This document shows, in pieces, positions 1-9,244 of a stretch of 64,000 nucleotides of DNA; within the stretch, counting starts at the first letter, position 1; every line of letters starts with the position of its first letter. The translations under genes were made by a program, and so were the position numbers. The DNA comes from JAPULR01 sp965238215 (GTDB lineage: Bacteria; Chloroflexota; Dehalococcoidia; Lucifugimonadales; GCA-2712585). The notes beneath the pieces were generated by a model that saw only the letters and a program-made list of their open reading frames with translations, was not told where the DNA came from and ran no database searches. Location: contig OZ250180.1 in assembly GCA_965238215.1 (NCBI GenBank), positions 2,170,001 through 2,234,000 on the forward strand, written 5' to 3'.

Positions 1-297
1 GACTTGGGAGAGCACGGGGGCTTCGACGCGGCATGGAGGGCACCAGGAGCTCCAGAAGTCCAGCATGACCACGTTGCCGCGATAGTCTTCCAGGTTGAGG
101 GTGGCGTTCCCGTCAAGGGCGGGAAGGGAGAAGAGGCCGGCTTGACGGCTGGCCGTTGGCTTTTCGCCCAGTTGAGCGTTGACCCCGAGGCCGCCGGTAT
201 TGCCGCCGCTGCGGACGAGGGCCCAGCCCAGCAGGGCAAAGAGAGCGATGGCGGGCGTCGCGGCCAAGAGGAGCATCCATTTTTGGCGGGCGGTCAG
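1..297 (-). CDS. Thioredoxin-fold protein (TlpA/CcmG-DsbE type), partial
   Basis: The 3' part lies beyond the window edge; 99 codons are visible. An N-terminal membrane anchor (about residues 9-28) is followed by a thioredoxin fold with the redox motif WCPPC (Cys86 and Cys89), preceded by the typical VVMLDFWSSW strand. Family knowledge: membrane-tethered thioredoxins of this type reduce apocytochrome c or other extracytoplasmic disulfides. Its place at the end of a ccm/complex III operon supports cytochrome c maturation. No ATG, GTG or TTG lies in frame near an RBS. The best start is CTG at 297, six bases after AGGAGA; the alternative is ATG at 276, without an RBS and inside the membrane anchor. 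Confidence 0.85.
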   Translation of the reverse strand, partial: MTARQKWMLLLAATPAIALFALLGWALVRSGGNTGGLGVNAQLGEKPTASRQAGLFSLPALDGNATLNLEDYRGNVVMLDFWSSWCPPCRVEAPVLSQV

Positions 298-307
298 GGA
301 ATTTCTC

Positions 308-1477
308 CTAAGGTGGGGGTTCTTCGTATTCTATCGCACTTCGCAGTCTTTGCTTAAGCCCCTCCCGCCGTTGCCGGTACTCGGATTCGTCCAATCGGTC
401 ATCTTCGCGTAGATTGTCGAGACGGGCAATCTCGTCAATCAGCCCTTGTGGGGTAGCGGTTGATGCGGCGATTGGCGCACGGCGGCGGAGGCTGTGGAAA
501 AGAATGATTAACAGGGCTGCGGCGACCAGCGAGGGTATGCCGATGACCAGCAGGTGGTTCTCCTCGACGGCGTTTGCGGTGCGCTGCCAGAGGGAGGGTT
601 GCGGCAGACCTGTGAGTTCGATGCTCAGGGACGTGCGGGAGGTCAGGTTTGGAACGCTCCACACCCGGTAGGTTTCGTCGCCGATGCTGGTAGTCGGCGC
701 TTCGGTCAGCCCTGTGCCGGAGGCTTCCCCCAAACCCTCGGGGATGAGGATGCGGAAGATGGAAGCGCCCTGGAGGAAGGTTGGGGAGAAGGAGGCGCTG
801 CCCCCTTCGTAGGGAAAGGTGTAGTTGAAGGAGACCTGGTGGGAGCCTGGTGGCACGGCGGCGGTGAGGCCGAAGCCGGTGCCTACGTCCATGACGTCGC
901 CTCCGGGCAGGTCGGACTGAACTTGAAGGCCGGAAGTTCCGGTCGGTACGGTAAATCGAAGGAAGTTCATCGCGGAGGCGGGCTGCAGAATGGGCTGGAA
1001 GGCCCGGTCTTGGGCGTTGGAAACAAGCACGACCTCCGCCGCCGAAACCAGGTTTTCCTTGGGGTCCGCGTCACGGACTATCAGGATGTGAGAGTCGATG
1101 TTCAGGGCCGCCAGGTCGCTGGTAGTCTCGTACACGCCCAGGACCACGGGCGCTTGAAGGTTCTCCGGCTCGACGCCGTAGGTGATTTCCCTGTAGGTGG
1201 CGGAGAGGGCGTAGCGGACGTTGGGCTCGGAGGGAACGTCTACAAAGGCGAAGGCGCCGTCGGCATCGGTGACGGCAGTCCTGGTATCGACGCCACCACT
1301 GGGAGTGAAGACGTGGAGAATCACCTCCAGTCCAACGGGTGACTGCCCATCGGCCGAGAGGTTAATGACGCGGCCGGTGAATTCAGTGGGATTCTGAGCG
1401 GCGACGTAAGGCGAATACAGGATTGCGACCGCCGTCAGAACCAGCAGGAAGGGAAGGGTGAGGCGCAGCTTGCTCAC
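308..1477 (-). CDS. Membrane protein with carboxypeptidase-regulatory-like domain
   Basis: A 389-residue protein with an N-terminal signal/anchor (residues 5-27). An Ig-like carboxypeptidase-regulatory domain follows (about 33-110, with the TDADGAFAFVDVP signature), then a long beta-rich extracytoplasmic part, a C-terminal membrane segment (about 305-327) and a short charged cytoplasmic helix resembling a SHOCT tail. It starts with GTG at 1477, overlapping the stop of the upstream CcmI-like gene by 4 bases (GTGA), so the two are probably translationally coupled. Its operon position suggests a role in cytochrome assembly or envelope function, but no enzymatic motif is visible and the function is unknown. 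Confidence 0.75.
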   Translation of the reverse strand: MSKLRLTLPFLLVLTAVAILYSPYVAAQNPTEFTGRVINLSADGQSPVGLEVILHVFTPSGGVDTRTAVTDADGAFAFVDVPSEPNVRYALSATYREITYGVEPENLQAPVVLGVYETTSDLAALNIDSHILIVRDADPKENLVSAAEVVLVSNAQDRAFQPILQPASAMNFLRFTVPTGTSGLQVQSDLPGGDVMDVGTGFGLTAAVPPGSHQVSFNYTFPYEGGSASFSPTFLQGASIFRILIPEGLGEASGTGLTEAPTTSIGDETYRVWSVPNLTSRTSLSIELTGLPQPSLWQRTANAVEENHLLVIGIPSLVAAALLIILFHSLRRRAPIAASTATPQGLIDEIARLDNLREDDRLDESEYRQRREGLKQRLRSAIEYEEPPP

Positions 1478-1857
1478 GAAGACTCGCTGTCTTGGCTACG
1501 TTGGGCGAGGCGGCGAATCCGGATGCGCTCTTCCAGCAGGTCATCCCGGTCTTTGAGAGTGGGCGCTCCGTCGATTCCTCCTTGGGCTTCCTCCTCGTAG
1601 GCGCGAAGGCTTACGGCGGCGACGCGTCGAAGATCGTCCATCTGCTGCTGGTACTCCTGGAGTTCGATAACCCCCAACTCAAACTCCATCTGGAGCCGGT
1701 CGATGTCGTCGAAAGCGTCTTCGACGTTGCGGGCTGATTGGTCTTTGTCGTTCGACGGAGCCGGGGACAGTCCCTCACGCTGCCGGGTCTTCAGCAAGGG
1801 ATAGGAGACCACCAGCAAGCTAAGGAGGGCCAGCATCAGGGCTATCAGGTAGTGCAC
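1474..1857 (-). CDS. CcmI-like short membrane protein
   Basis: About 127 residues: one N-terminal membrane helix (HYLIALMLALLSLLVVSYPLL) followed by a charged, helical, coiled-coil-like tail rich in Glu, Gln and Arg. This resembles the N-terminal part of CcmI/CycH, which presents apocytochrome c to the CcmFH haem lyase, but the TPR domain is missing. GTG at 1857 is chosen because GAGGAGA lies 8 bases upstream; the frame is open further upstream, but that part overlaps ccmF and is Pro-rich, unlike protein. It follows ccmF directly. The CcmI assignment is an inference from topology and context. Confidence 0.65.
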   Translation of the reverse strand: MHYLIALMLALLSLLVVSYPLLKTRQREGLSPAPSNDKDQSARNVEDAFDDIDRLQMEFELGVIELQEYQQQMDDLRRVAAVSLRAYEEEAQGGIDGAPTLKDRDDLLEERIRIRRLAQRSQDSESS

Positions 1858-1915
1858 GGGGACTGTCTCCTCAGAGAAATCATCGAGTTGTGGGCCGTTA
1901 GGACATGGAGAGGAT

Positions 1916-3905
<1,990 letters not shown>

Positions 3906-3913
<8 letters not shown>

Positions 3914-4505
3914 CTTTTTCTTCCGATTTGGGCACAGAGTCGTCTCTGGTTGGTGCGTTCAGGTTCCTGCCTTGGGGTGGAGAAAATCCACTACGGGCGG
4001 CTATCTCGGCGTCCACTCGTTCGAGGTATGCGACCATGTCTTCCCCGCTGGGCGGCGTCGTGCTTGCAGAGAGCGGATCGGATTCGGATGGGGGATCTTT
4101 CTTCATGGAGCGGAGAACGAAGAAGAGAGCGACGCCCGCCAGCAGGAAAACTGCGGGGGGAAGCAGCCAGATTGTAAGGGTTGGGCCGGACTTGGGCGGC
4201 TCCGCCAGAACCCGAGTGCCGTAGCGCTCCGGCGCGGAGAAGTAGTCAAGAATCTGCTGTTCCGTCCAGCCTTCGGCGAGCTTCTCGCGTACAAAGGCGC
4301 GCATCTCCTTGGCCTGGGGCACCTGGGCCTGGTCGATGGTCTCCGCGGGACAGTAGGGACATATCAGCCGTTTGTCGATGCTCTGAGCGCGCTCCTCAAG
4401 GGTCAGGGGCCGGTCTTGGTCACAGGCGGAGACGACCGCGCCCAGGATAACAAGGCAGGCCGAGGCTATAAGGAGTCTGAGAAGGCCGAAGGGCTGAAGG
4501 TGCAT
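3906..4505 (-). CDS. ccmH: Cytochrome c-type biogenesis protein CcmH/NrfF
   Basis: 199 residues. The N-terminus is lipoprotein-like (hydrophobic segment ending in VVSAC, Cys28). A CcmH/NrfF domain with the redox pair LICPYC follows, then the helical signature EMRAFVREKLAEGWTEQQI, the YFSAPERYG motif typical of CcmH, and a C-terminal membrane helix (about 130-150). A roughly 50-residue Ser/Pro-rich cytoplasmic tail is extra. Known role: reduces and presents apocytochrome cysteines to CcmF. It lies 27 bases downstream of actE and overlaps ccmF. Confidence 0.92.
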
Positions 4506-4532
4506 CAGAGGCCGAGCCGGTTGGGGCGTCCC

Positions 4533-5156
4533 TTAGGGCCCTCCAAGGGTTTTTAGGTAGTTTACCAGCATCCACCGCTCCTCGGAGGTGAGCAGCTTTT
4601 CGAACTGGGGCATCACGACGCTCGTACCGGGTTCCAGGGAGGCGATTTCCGGGCGTAGGTTCCGGTTGGTAATTGTGGCGTATAGGAGTCCGTCGGAATA
4701 TCCAAAGATGTTTACGAGGGTGAGGTTGACGTTGAGCTTGGGCGTGTAGCCGAATTCTTCTGTCATGGTCTGGAGCACCTGGCCGTCACCCAATCCCTCC
4801 ATTCCGTGACACATGGAGCAGTTGATGGCGAAGAGCTTAGCGCCTTCGTCGACGCTCTCTCCCGGCATGGGGTTGGCGATGCTGTCGATCGCGTCAGGGT
4901 GCACCTGGGTGTTGAGGGGCACTTCCTTGCCGGTTATGGGTACGGCGCCGACGGCAGGCATGAGGCGGGGCGGCTGCTGAGAATGGTGGGAAGGCTGGTA
5001 GTGCATCTCGTAGAAGATGTCCACGGGATAAGCTCCCTCGGCGCAGCCTATGCTGAATAGTGCGACCAGCACGAGCAACAGCCCCAACCGCACCGGCGTC
5101 GACGATAGACGGCGGCGTAGGCGTTCTCCAATGCCCAGGGTGGGTCTCAGCATCAT
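4533..5156 (-). CDS. actE: Alternative complex III subunit ActE, monohaem cytochrome c lipoprotein
   Basis: 207 residues. A hydrophobic N-terminal segment ends in a lipobox (FSIGC, Cys38), predicting a lipid-anchored protein on the outer face. One haem c site, CSMCH (Cys113, Cys116, His117), lies in a class I cytochrome domain with a C-terminal MPQF and helix (EERWMLVNYLKTL), so Met is the probable distal ligand. The N-terminal stretch YPVDIFYEMHYQPSHHSQQPPR is typical of ActE. Known role: electron exit from alternative complex III towards a terminal oxidase or soluble carrier. It overlaps actD by 4 bases. Confidence 0.9.
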   Translation of the reverse strand: MMLRPTLGIGERLRRRLSSTPVRLGLLLVLVALFSIGCAEGAYPVDIFYEMHYQPSHHSQQPPRLMPAVGAVPITGKEVPLNTQVHPDAIDSIANPMPGESVDEGAKLFAINCSMCHGMEGLGDGQVLQTMTEEFGYTPKLNVNLTLVNIFGYSDGLLYATITNRNLRPEIASLEPGTSVVMPQFEKLLTSEERWMLVNYLKTLGGP

Positions 5157-5665
5157 GCGGCTTCCCGTCGAACCTCTTCGGCTCCGGCCTGGGTGAGAAT
5201 CTGCTCCGCCCGGTCGACGTTATCGTCTTCGCAGTCTACGACGATACCGATGAAGCCCTCGGTTATCCGGTCGTCGTAGATGTGCTTTTTGGTAGTGGGC
5301 AGTCTCGATTCGAAGATGATGCCGATTACGGTGAAGAGGATGGCTCCCAGCATGGTGCCTTCATAGGTGATGATGGCCATGGGAGGAATGGATAAGATGG
5401 GCTTGCCGCCGGTGACTAGGGGATAGGCAATCTGTGTCCCCGTGGTAAGAAGTATGGCGGTCGTAAGTCCGATGAGCGCTCCAACGAAAGGAAAGACGTA
5501 GAGCCTGTGGCTGTTATGCCGTTCGCCGAGGGCGCCTTCGGGGTAGGGGGTATCGGTGAGGAAATCGTAGTCCTCCTTGGAGAACCCGGCCTTATCCAGC
5601 GCCTCGCCGGCTTCGGCGGCGTATTCGGCGTTGGAGTAGAGGGCCAGGACGGATTGTGTTGCCAT
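5153..5665 (-). CDS. actD: Alternative complex III subunit ActD (DUF3341)
   Basis: 170 residues. The N-terminal soluble part (SVLALYSNAEYAAEAGEALDKAGF) resembles the ferredoxin-like fold of DUF3341/ActD. Two membrane helices follow (about 58-85 and 92-125), then a cytoplasmic tail ending in DRAEQILTQAGAEEV. ActD is a structural membrane subunit of alternative complex III without known cofactors. Its position between an NrfD-type subunit and ActE matches complex III operons. It overlaps actE by 4 bases. Confidence 0.88.
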   Translation of the reverse strand: MATQSVLALYSNAEYAAEAGEALDKAGFSKEDYDFLTDTPYPEGALGERHNSHRLYVFPFVGALIGLTTAILLTTGTQIAYPLVTGGKPILSIPPMAIITYEGTMLGAILFTVIGIIFESRLPTTKKHIYDDRITEGFIGIVVDCEDDNVDRAEQILTQAGAEEVRREAA

Positions 5666-5684
5666 TACTGCACCTCGGGCGATT

Positions 5685-7061
5685 CTACTCTTCTCTGATT
5701 ACGGCGGGGACGCGCCTGCGTCCAACCTTGATTTCGTCGGCCAGTATCTGCCCTTCCTTCACGTCGAAAATGGGTATCAGCGGGAAGACCTTCGCGAAGA
5801 GCAGGAAGAGCATGAGCACCAGGGCGAAGGTCCCCGTAACTATCATTATTTCAATAGGGCTTGGGGCGTAGGTGTACCAGGATTGGGTGAATGTCTGCTT
5901 CCGGGCCAGGCCCGGCACGATGATGATGAACCGCTCCAGCCACATGCCAATGTTTACGGATATGGTGGTAATGGCCATCAGCAGGAAGCTGCGGCGGACG
6001 TTGCGGAACAGCCACAGGGGAACGGGGAAGAAGAATGCGGTGATTATGAATGTAAGGAAGAGCCAACTCCAGGGAGGGGTGAATATCTGGAGGCTCCTCG
6101 TAGCAAGTTCGTCTGCTTCCTGTCCATAGATGCCGAAGAGAAACTCCATGGCAAAGAAGTAGAACCAGGCTATGGCGATGACGATGAGCAGCCGGCCCAA
6201 AGCGTCGATGTGTTCCCTGCGGACGTATTCCCCCCAGCCGAAGAGCCAGCGCATGAAGATCATAACGGTTACGACGCCGGAAACGCCGGAGTGGACGGCG
6301 CCAATGACGAAGTAGGGTGCAAATATAGTTGAGTGCCAGCTGCTGACGGCCACGGCCATGCCGAAGTCCCAGGAGACTATGCTGTGGACGGAGACGAAGA
6401 CAGGGAGGATAAGAGCGGAGAGCAGAATGCCGGCGATACCCTGGAGCTTCCATTGGCGGGGGGTGCCGCGCCATCCCAATGATAGGACGGAATAGGCCAT
6501 GCGTCGGATGCCGGAGCTCCGGTCCCTGATGACGGCCATGTCCGGGACGAGGGCTATGAAGACGAAGAGGATGCTGGAAAGCAGGTAGGTGTTGACGGCG
6601 GAGGGGTCCCACACCAGGGGAGAGCGGATGTCGGGCCAGATACCCCGGGAGAAGTCGTAGGGGAAGACCCAGTACATGAGCCGCCAGGGTCGTCCCGTGT
6701 GGATGAAGGGCATGAGGACGGCGGTCATAAGGGAAAAAATAGTCAGAACCTCGGCGGCCCGGGTGGCCGGGCGGCGCCATTCGGCCTTGGAGAGGCGCAG
6801 GATGGCGGAGAGCATGACTCCGGCGTGGCTTATGCCTATCCAGAACACGAAGTTGGTAATAAAGAAGCCCCAGAACACAGGGCGGTTGAGTCCGGTGACG
6901 CCGATGCCCCGGTTGACCATGAAACCGGCGGCTCCTACGGCGACAAGGACCACCATGCCGAGGAATAGGACGATGGCCCAGTACTTGACCGGGTTCTCGA
7001 AGAGGCCCCGGAGCAGGTCCCGGTTTATCCGCCTGTGGCTTAGGATTTTACCTTCTTGCAA
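5685..7061 (-). CDS. NrfD/PsrC-family membrane subunit of alternative complex III (ActF-like)
   Basis: 458 residues, about ten membrane helices, NrfD/PsrC-type fold. It retains NrfD landmarks such as FWIGISHAGVMLSAILRL, VHSIVSWDF and WHSTIFAPYFVIGAVHSG. Known role: NrfD subunits bind menaquinol in the membrane and couple to the Fe-S subunit. Complex III carries two NrfD-type subunits, ActC and ActF; this is the second and probably ActF, but the order here differs from the common A-B-C-D-E-F. The gap to the first NrfD gene is 15 bases. Confidence 0.88.
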   Translation of the reverse strand: MQEGKILSHRRINRDLLRGLFENPVKYWAIVLFLGMVVLVAVGAAGFMVNRGIGVTGLNRPVFWGFFITNFVFWIGISHAGVMLSAILRLSKAEWRRPATRAAEVLTIFSLMTAVLMPFIHTGRPWRLMYWVFPYDFSRGIWPDIRSPLVWDPSAVNTYLLSSILFVFIALVPDMAVIRDRSSGIRRMAYSVLSLGWRGTPRQWKLQGIAGILLSALILPVFVSVHSIVSWDFGMAVAVSSWHSTIFAPYFVIGAVHSGVSGVVTVMIFMRWLFGWGEYVRREHIDALGRLLIVIAIAWFYFFAMEFLFGIYGQEADELATRSLQIFTPPWSWLFLTFIITAFFFPVPLWLFRNVRRSFLLMAITTISVNIGMWLERFIIIVPGLARKQTFTQSWYTYAPSPIEIMIVTGTFALVLMLFLLFAKVFPLIPIFDVKEGQILADEIKVGRRRVPAVIREE

Positions 7062-7076
7062 CTTGGCTCCTAATTC

Positions 7077-8483
7077 CTATTCAGGCTTGCCCAGCACCAG
7101 GTATCGGCTTCGCAGGAAGGGCCGCACTCGCTGGTAGAGTAGGCCCTCCTTAACTTCCCAGATGGACAGGATGGGGAATACCTTGGAGGCCAGCAGGTAT
7201 ATCAGGGCCGCTCCCGCCAGACCGCCCAGCATTATGAATATGTCCAGTACGTCGGGGACGATGGGCAGCTGCACCGCTTCGAGGGCGTGGCCGGTTACAT
7301 CTTCGATGCCGAAGGCTGGCACGTAGAGGCGTATGGTCATAAAGAAGGCGCCAATCAGTACCGAAGCTCCGGCCAGGGTTGGGCCCAGGATGCTCTTTCG
7401 CACCGGATTCCAGATGAGCAACAGGAAGGGTATGAGGAAGCTGAAGAAGAAGTTCAGCAGGAATGGTATGCGGTAGGACTCGAACATGAAGGTCCTCAGC
7501 ACGTTCTGCTCAGTGGGTGTGCGCCCGTACCAGAAGGTGACGAAGCCGGCGAACCAGAAGTAGGCCCAGAGGAGGGTGAGGCCCAGCAGAATCTTGCTGA
7601 AGGACCAGAAGGACTCCATGGGGATGAAGTCCTTGTATCGTCCGGTGGCCCGCAGGATGAAGGTGGTCACGAGGACCAGCCCTACGGCCGTCTGGATGCC
7701 GGTGAGGGCCTGGTGGGCTGGCATGATGGAGTCTTTCCAGCCCGGGACAAGAGACATAACGAAGTCTACGTTGATCATGGTCTGCACCATGATTAGCAGC
7801 ATGAAATAGAAGGCTCCCAGGGCGGTGAGCCCGATGCGGTGGTAGTTCCACTGGGCCTGGGTGCCTCGCCAGAAGCCGGTGAAGCTTCGCAGGAATCGGG
7901 TGCGGGGCCCGTCGTCGCCCTGGCGGGCCAGAACGGCCATGTCGGGAATGGCGGAGAGGACCAGGAGGCCAAGGCCGCAAACCACTAGTCCCAGGACGGC
8001 GAAGAAGTCCCACCAGAGAGGGACGCCAATGAACTTCTCTGAAACCCAGAGGCTTCTGCGGCCTTCCAGGGATGGCAGCAGGGCCATAAGGGGCAGGAAC
8101 CATAGGATAGTAAGCAGCCCCACAACGGCGTAGAGTTCCGAGACGCGGGAGAAAGGCCGGCGCCAGTGGTTCTTGGTCCAGCGCAGGGCAACGGCAACAA
8201 GCGGGGCAGAACCGGCGGTTATCAGCAGAAAGGCGAACATGGCGGAGTAGTAGCCCCACTGGTCCCGGTGGCTCACGCCGAAGCCGTCGATGAAGCGTAG
8301 TATTAGCGCGATGACGCCGATGACGAAGAAGGAGCCCAGAATGGCGACGACCCACCGGTAGCTCTTGGTAACGGAGAAGAAATCACGGGACACCTGCTCC
8401 GTGACCATACGGGAGTTGAGCTCGGGCCCGTCTACGGATATCTGGACCCGGTCTCGGCTGTTATCTACTGAAGCGCTGCTCAA
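7077..8483 (-). CDS. actC: Alternative complex III subunit ActC (NrfD-type quinol-binding subunit)
   Basis: 468 residues with about ten membrane helices of the NrfD/PsrC family. Its N-terminal cytoplasmic stretch (NSRMVTEQVSRDFF) resembles the lead-in of ActC proteins, and it directly follows the Fe-S subunit gene, overlapping it by 4 bases. Family knowledge: ActC holds the quinol site next to the terminal Fe-S cluster of ActB. The internal segment VQTMINVDFVMSLVPGWKDSIMPAH resembles the histidine- and Asp-bearing helix of NrfD proteins. ActC versus ActF is assigned from position and N-terminus only. Confidence 0.88.
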   Translation of the reverse strand: MSSASVDNSRDRVQISVDGPELNSRMVTEQVSRDFFSVTKSYRWVVAILGSFFVIGVIALILRFIDGFGVSHRDQWGYYSAMFAFLLITAGSAPLVAVALRWTKNHWRRPFSRVSELYAVVGLLTILWFLPLMALLPSLEGRRSLWVSEKFIGVPLWWDFFAVLGLVVCGLGLLVLSAIPDMAVLARQGDDGPRTRFLRSFTGFWRGTQAQWNYHRIGLTALGAFYFMLLIMVQTMINVDFVMSLVPGWKDSIMPAHQALTGIQTAVGLVLVTTFILRATGRYKDFIPMESFWSFSKILLGLTLLWAYFWFAGFVTFWYGRTPTEQNVLRTFMFESYRIPFLLNFFFSFLIPFLLLIWNPVRKSILGPTLAGASVLIGAFFMTIRLYVPAFGIEDVTGHALEAVQLPIVPDVLDIFIMLGGLAGAALIYLLASKVFPILSIWEVKEGLLYQRVRPFLRSRYLVLGKPE

Positions 8484-9214
8484 TGGGTCTCTTCCTTGAA
8501 GGAGGGATCAACTTTCTTTAGATAAATTACGTTGGGGGAGGTCCCGATATGGTCTAGAAGCTTGTAGTTGCGGGGGTCCTTGGCGCGACGGGAAACGTCG
8601 CTATTGGGGTCGTTGATGTCCCCGAATACCAGGGTGTCGGTGGGGCAGGCGTTGACGCAGGCAGGCATGTAGTTGCCGGCCTTGAGGGTCTGGTCGTTGA
8701 CCTGCTTGCCCTGTTGTCCCTCTATGGTGCGTTCGGCCCTGCGGATGCGCTGGATGCAGAAGGTGCACTTCTCCATGATGCCGCGGCTGCGAACGGTAAC
8801 GTCGGGGTTGAGCTGGTTCCAGAGGCTTCCGGGCCATTCGGGGTCGTAGAAGTTGAAGAAGCGCACCTGGTAGGGGCAGTTGTTGGCGCAGTACCGGGTG
8901 CCTACGCAGCGGTTGTAGACCTGAACGTTCAGGCCCTGGGCGTTGTGGTAGGTGGCATAGACGGGGCAAACGGGCTCGCATGGGGCGTTCTCACAGTGCT
9001 GGCAAAGCACGGGGATGAACCGGGCTTTGACGTTGGGCCACGTGCCCTCCCACACCCGATCGATGCGAATCCACTGCTTGGCGCGGCGGGAGAGGAAGTC
9101 CTTCTCCTCGTTGATGGGGATGTTGTTCTCCGCCTGGCACGCCACCACGCAAGCCTGGCAGCCGGTGCACCGGTCCAAGTCTATTACCATTGCCCATTTT
9201 CTATCTTCGGCCAT
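8480..9214 (-). CDS. 4Fe-4S ferredoxin-type subunit (ActB C-terminal half, PsrB-like)
   Basis: 244 residues of the PsrB/NrfC type with four cysteine groups. The first is CTGCQACVVAC (Cys16, 19, 22) plus Cys26; then come CQHCENAPCEPVC, CVGTRYCANNC, and the pair CTFC with CVNAC. This is the arrangement for four clusters. Known role: electron wire from the NrfD quinol site to the haem subunits. In most complex III operons this domain is fused to the large ActB; here it is a separate gene 30 bases after the large subunit. Confidence 0.92.
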   Translation of the reverse strand: MAEDRKWAMVIDLDRCTGCQACVVACQAENNIPINEEKDFLSRRAKQWIRIDRVWEGTWPNVKARFIPVLCQHCENAPCEPVCPVYATYHNAQGLNVQVYNRCVGTRYCANNCPYQVRFFNFYDPEWPGSLWNQLNPDVTVRSRGIMEKCTFCIQRIRRAERTIEGQQGKQVNDQTLKAGNYMPACVNACPTDTLVFGDINDPNSDVSRRAKDPRNYKLLDHIGTSPNVIYLKKVDPSFKEETH

Positions 9215-9244
9215 CTTTTACCTTTTATCCCTTACTGTGTGCTT

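Noticed and set aside
5851..6780. 309-codon frame inside the NrfD-type gene
   Set aside because: Out-of-frame shadow of the membrane subunit; His/Arg/Pro-rich.
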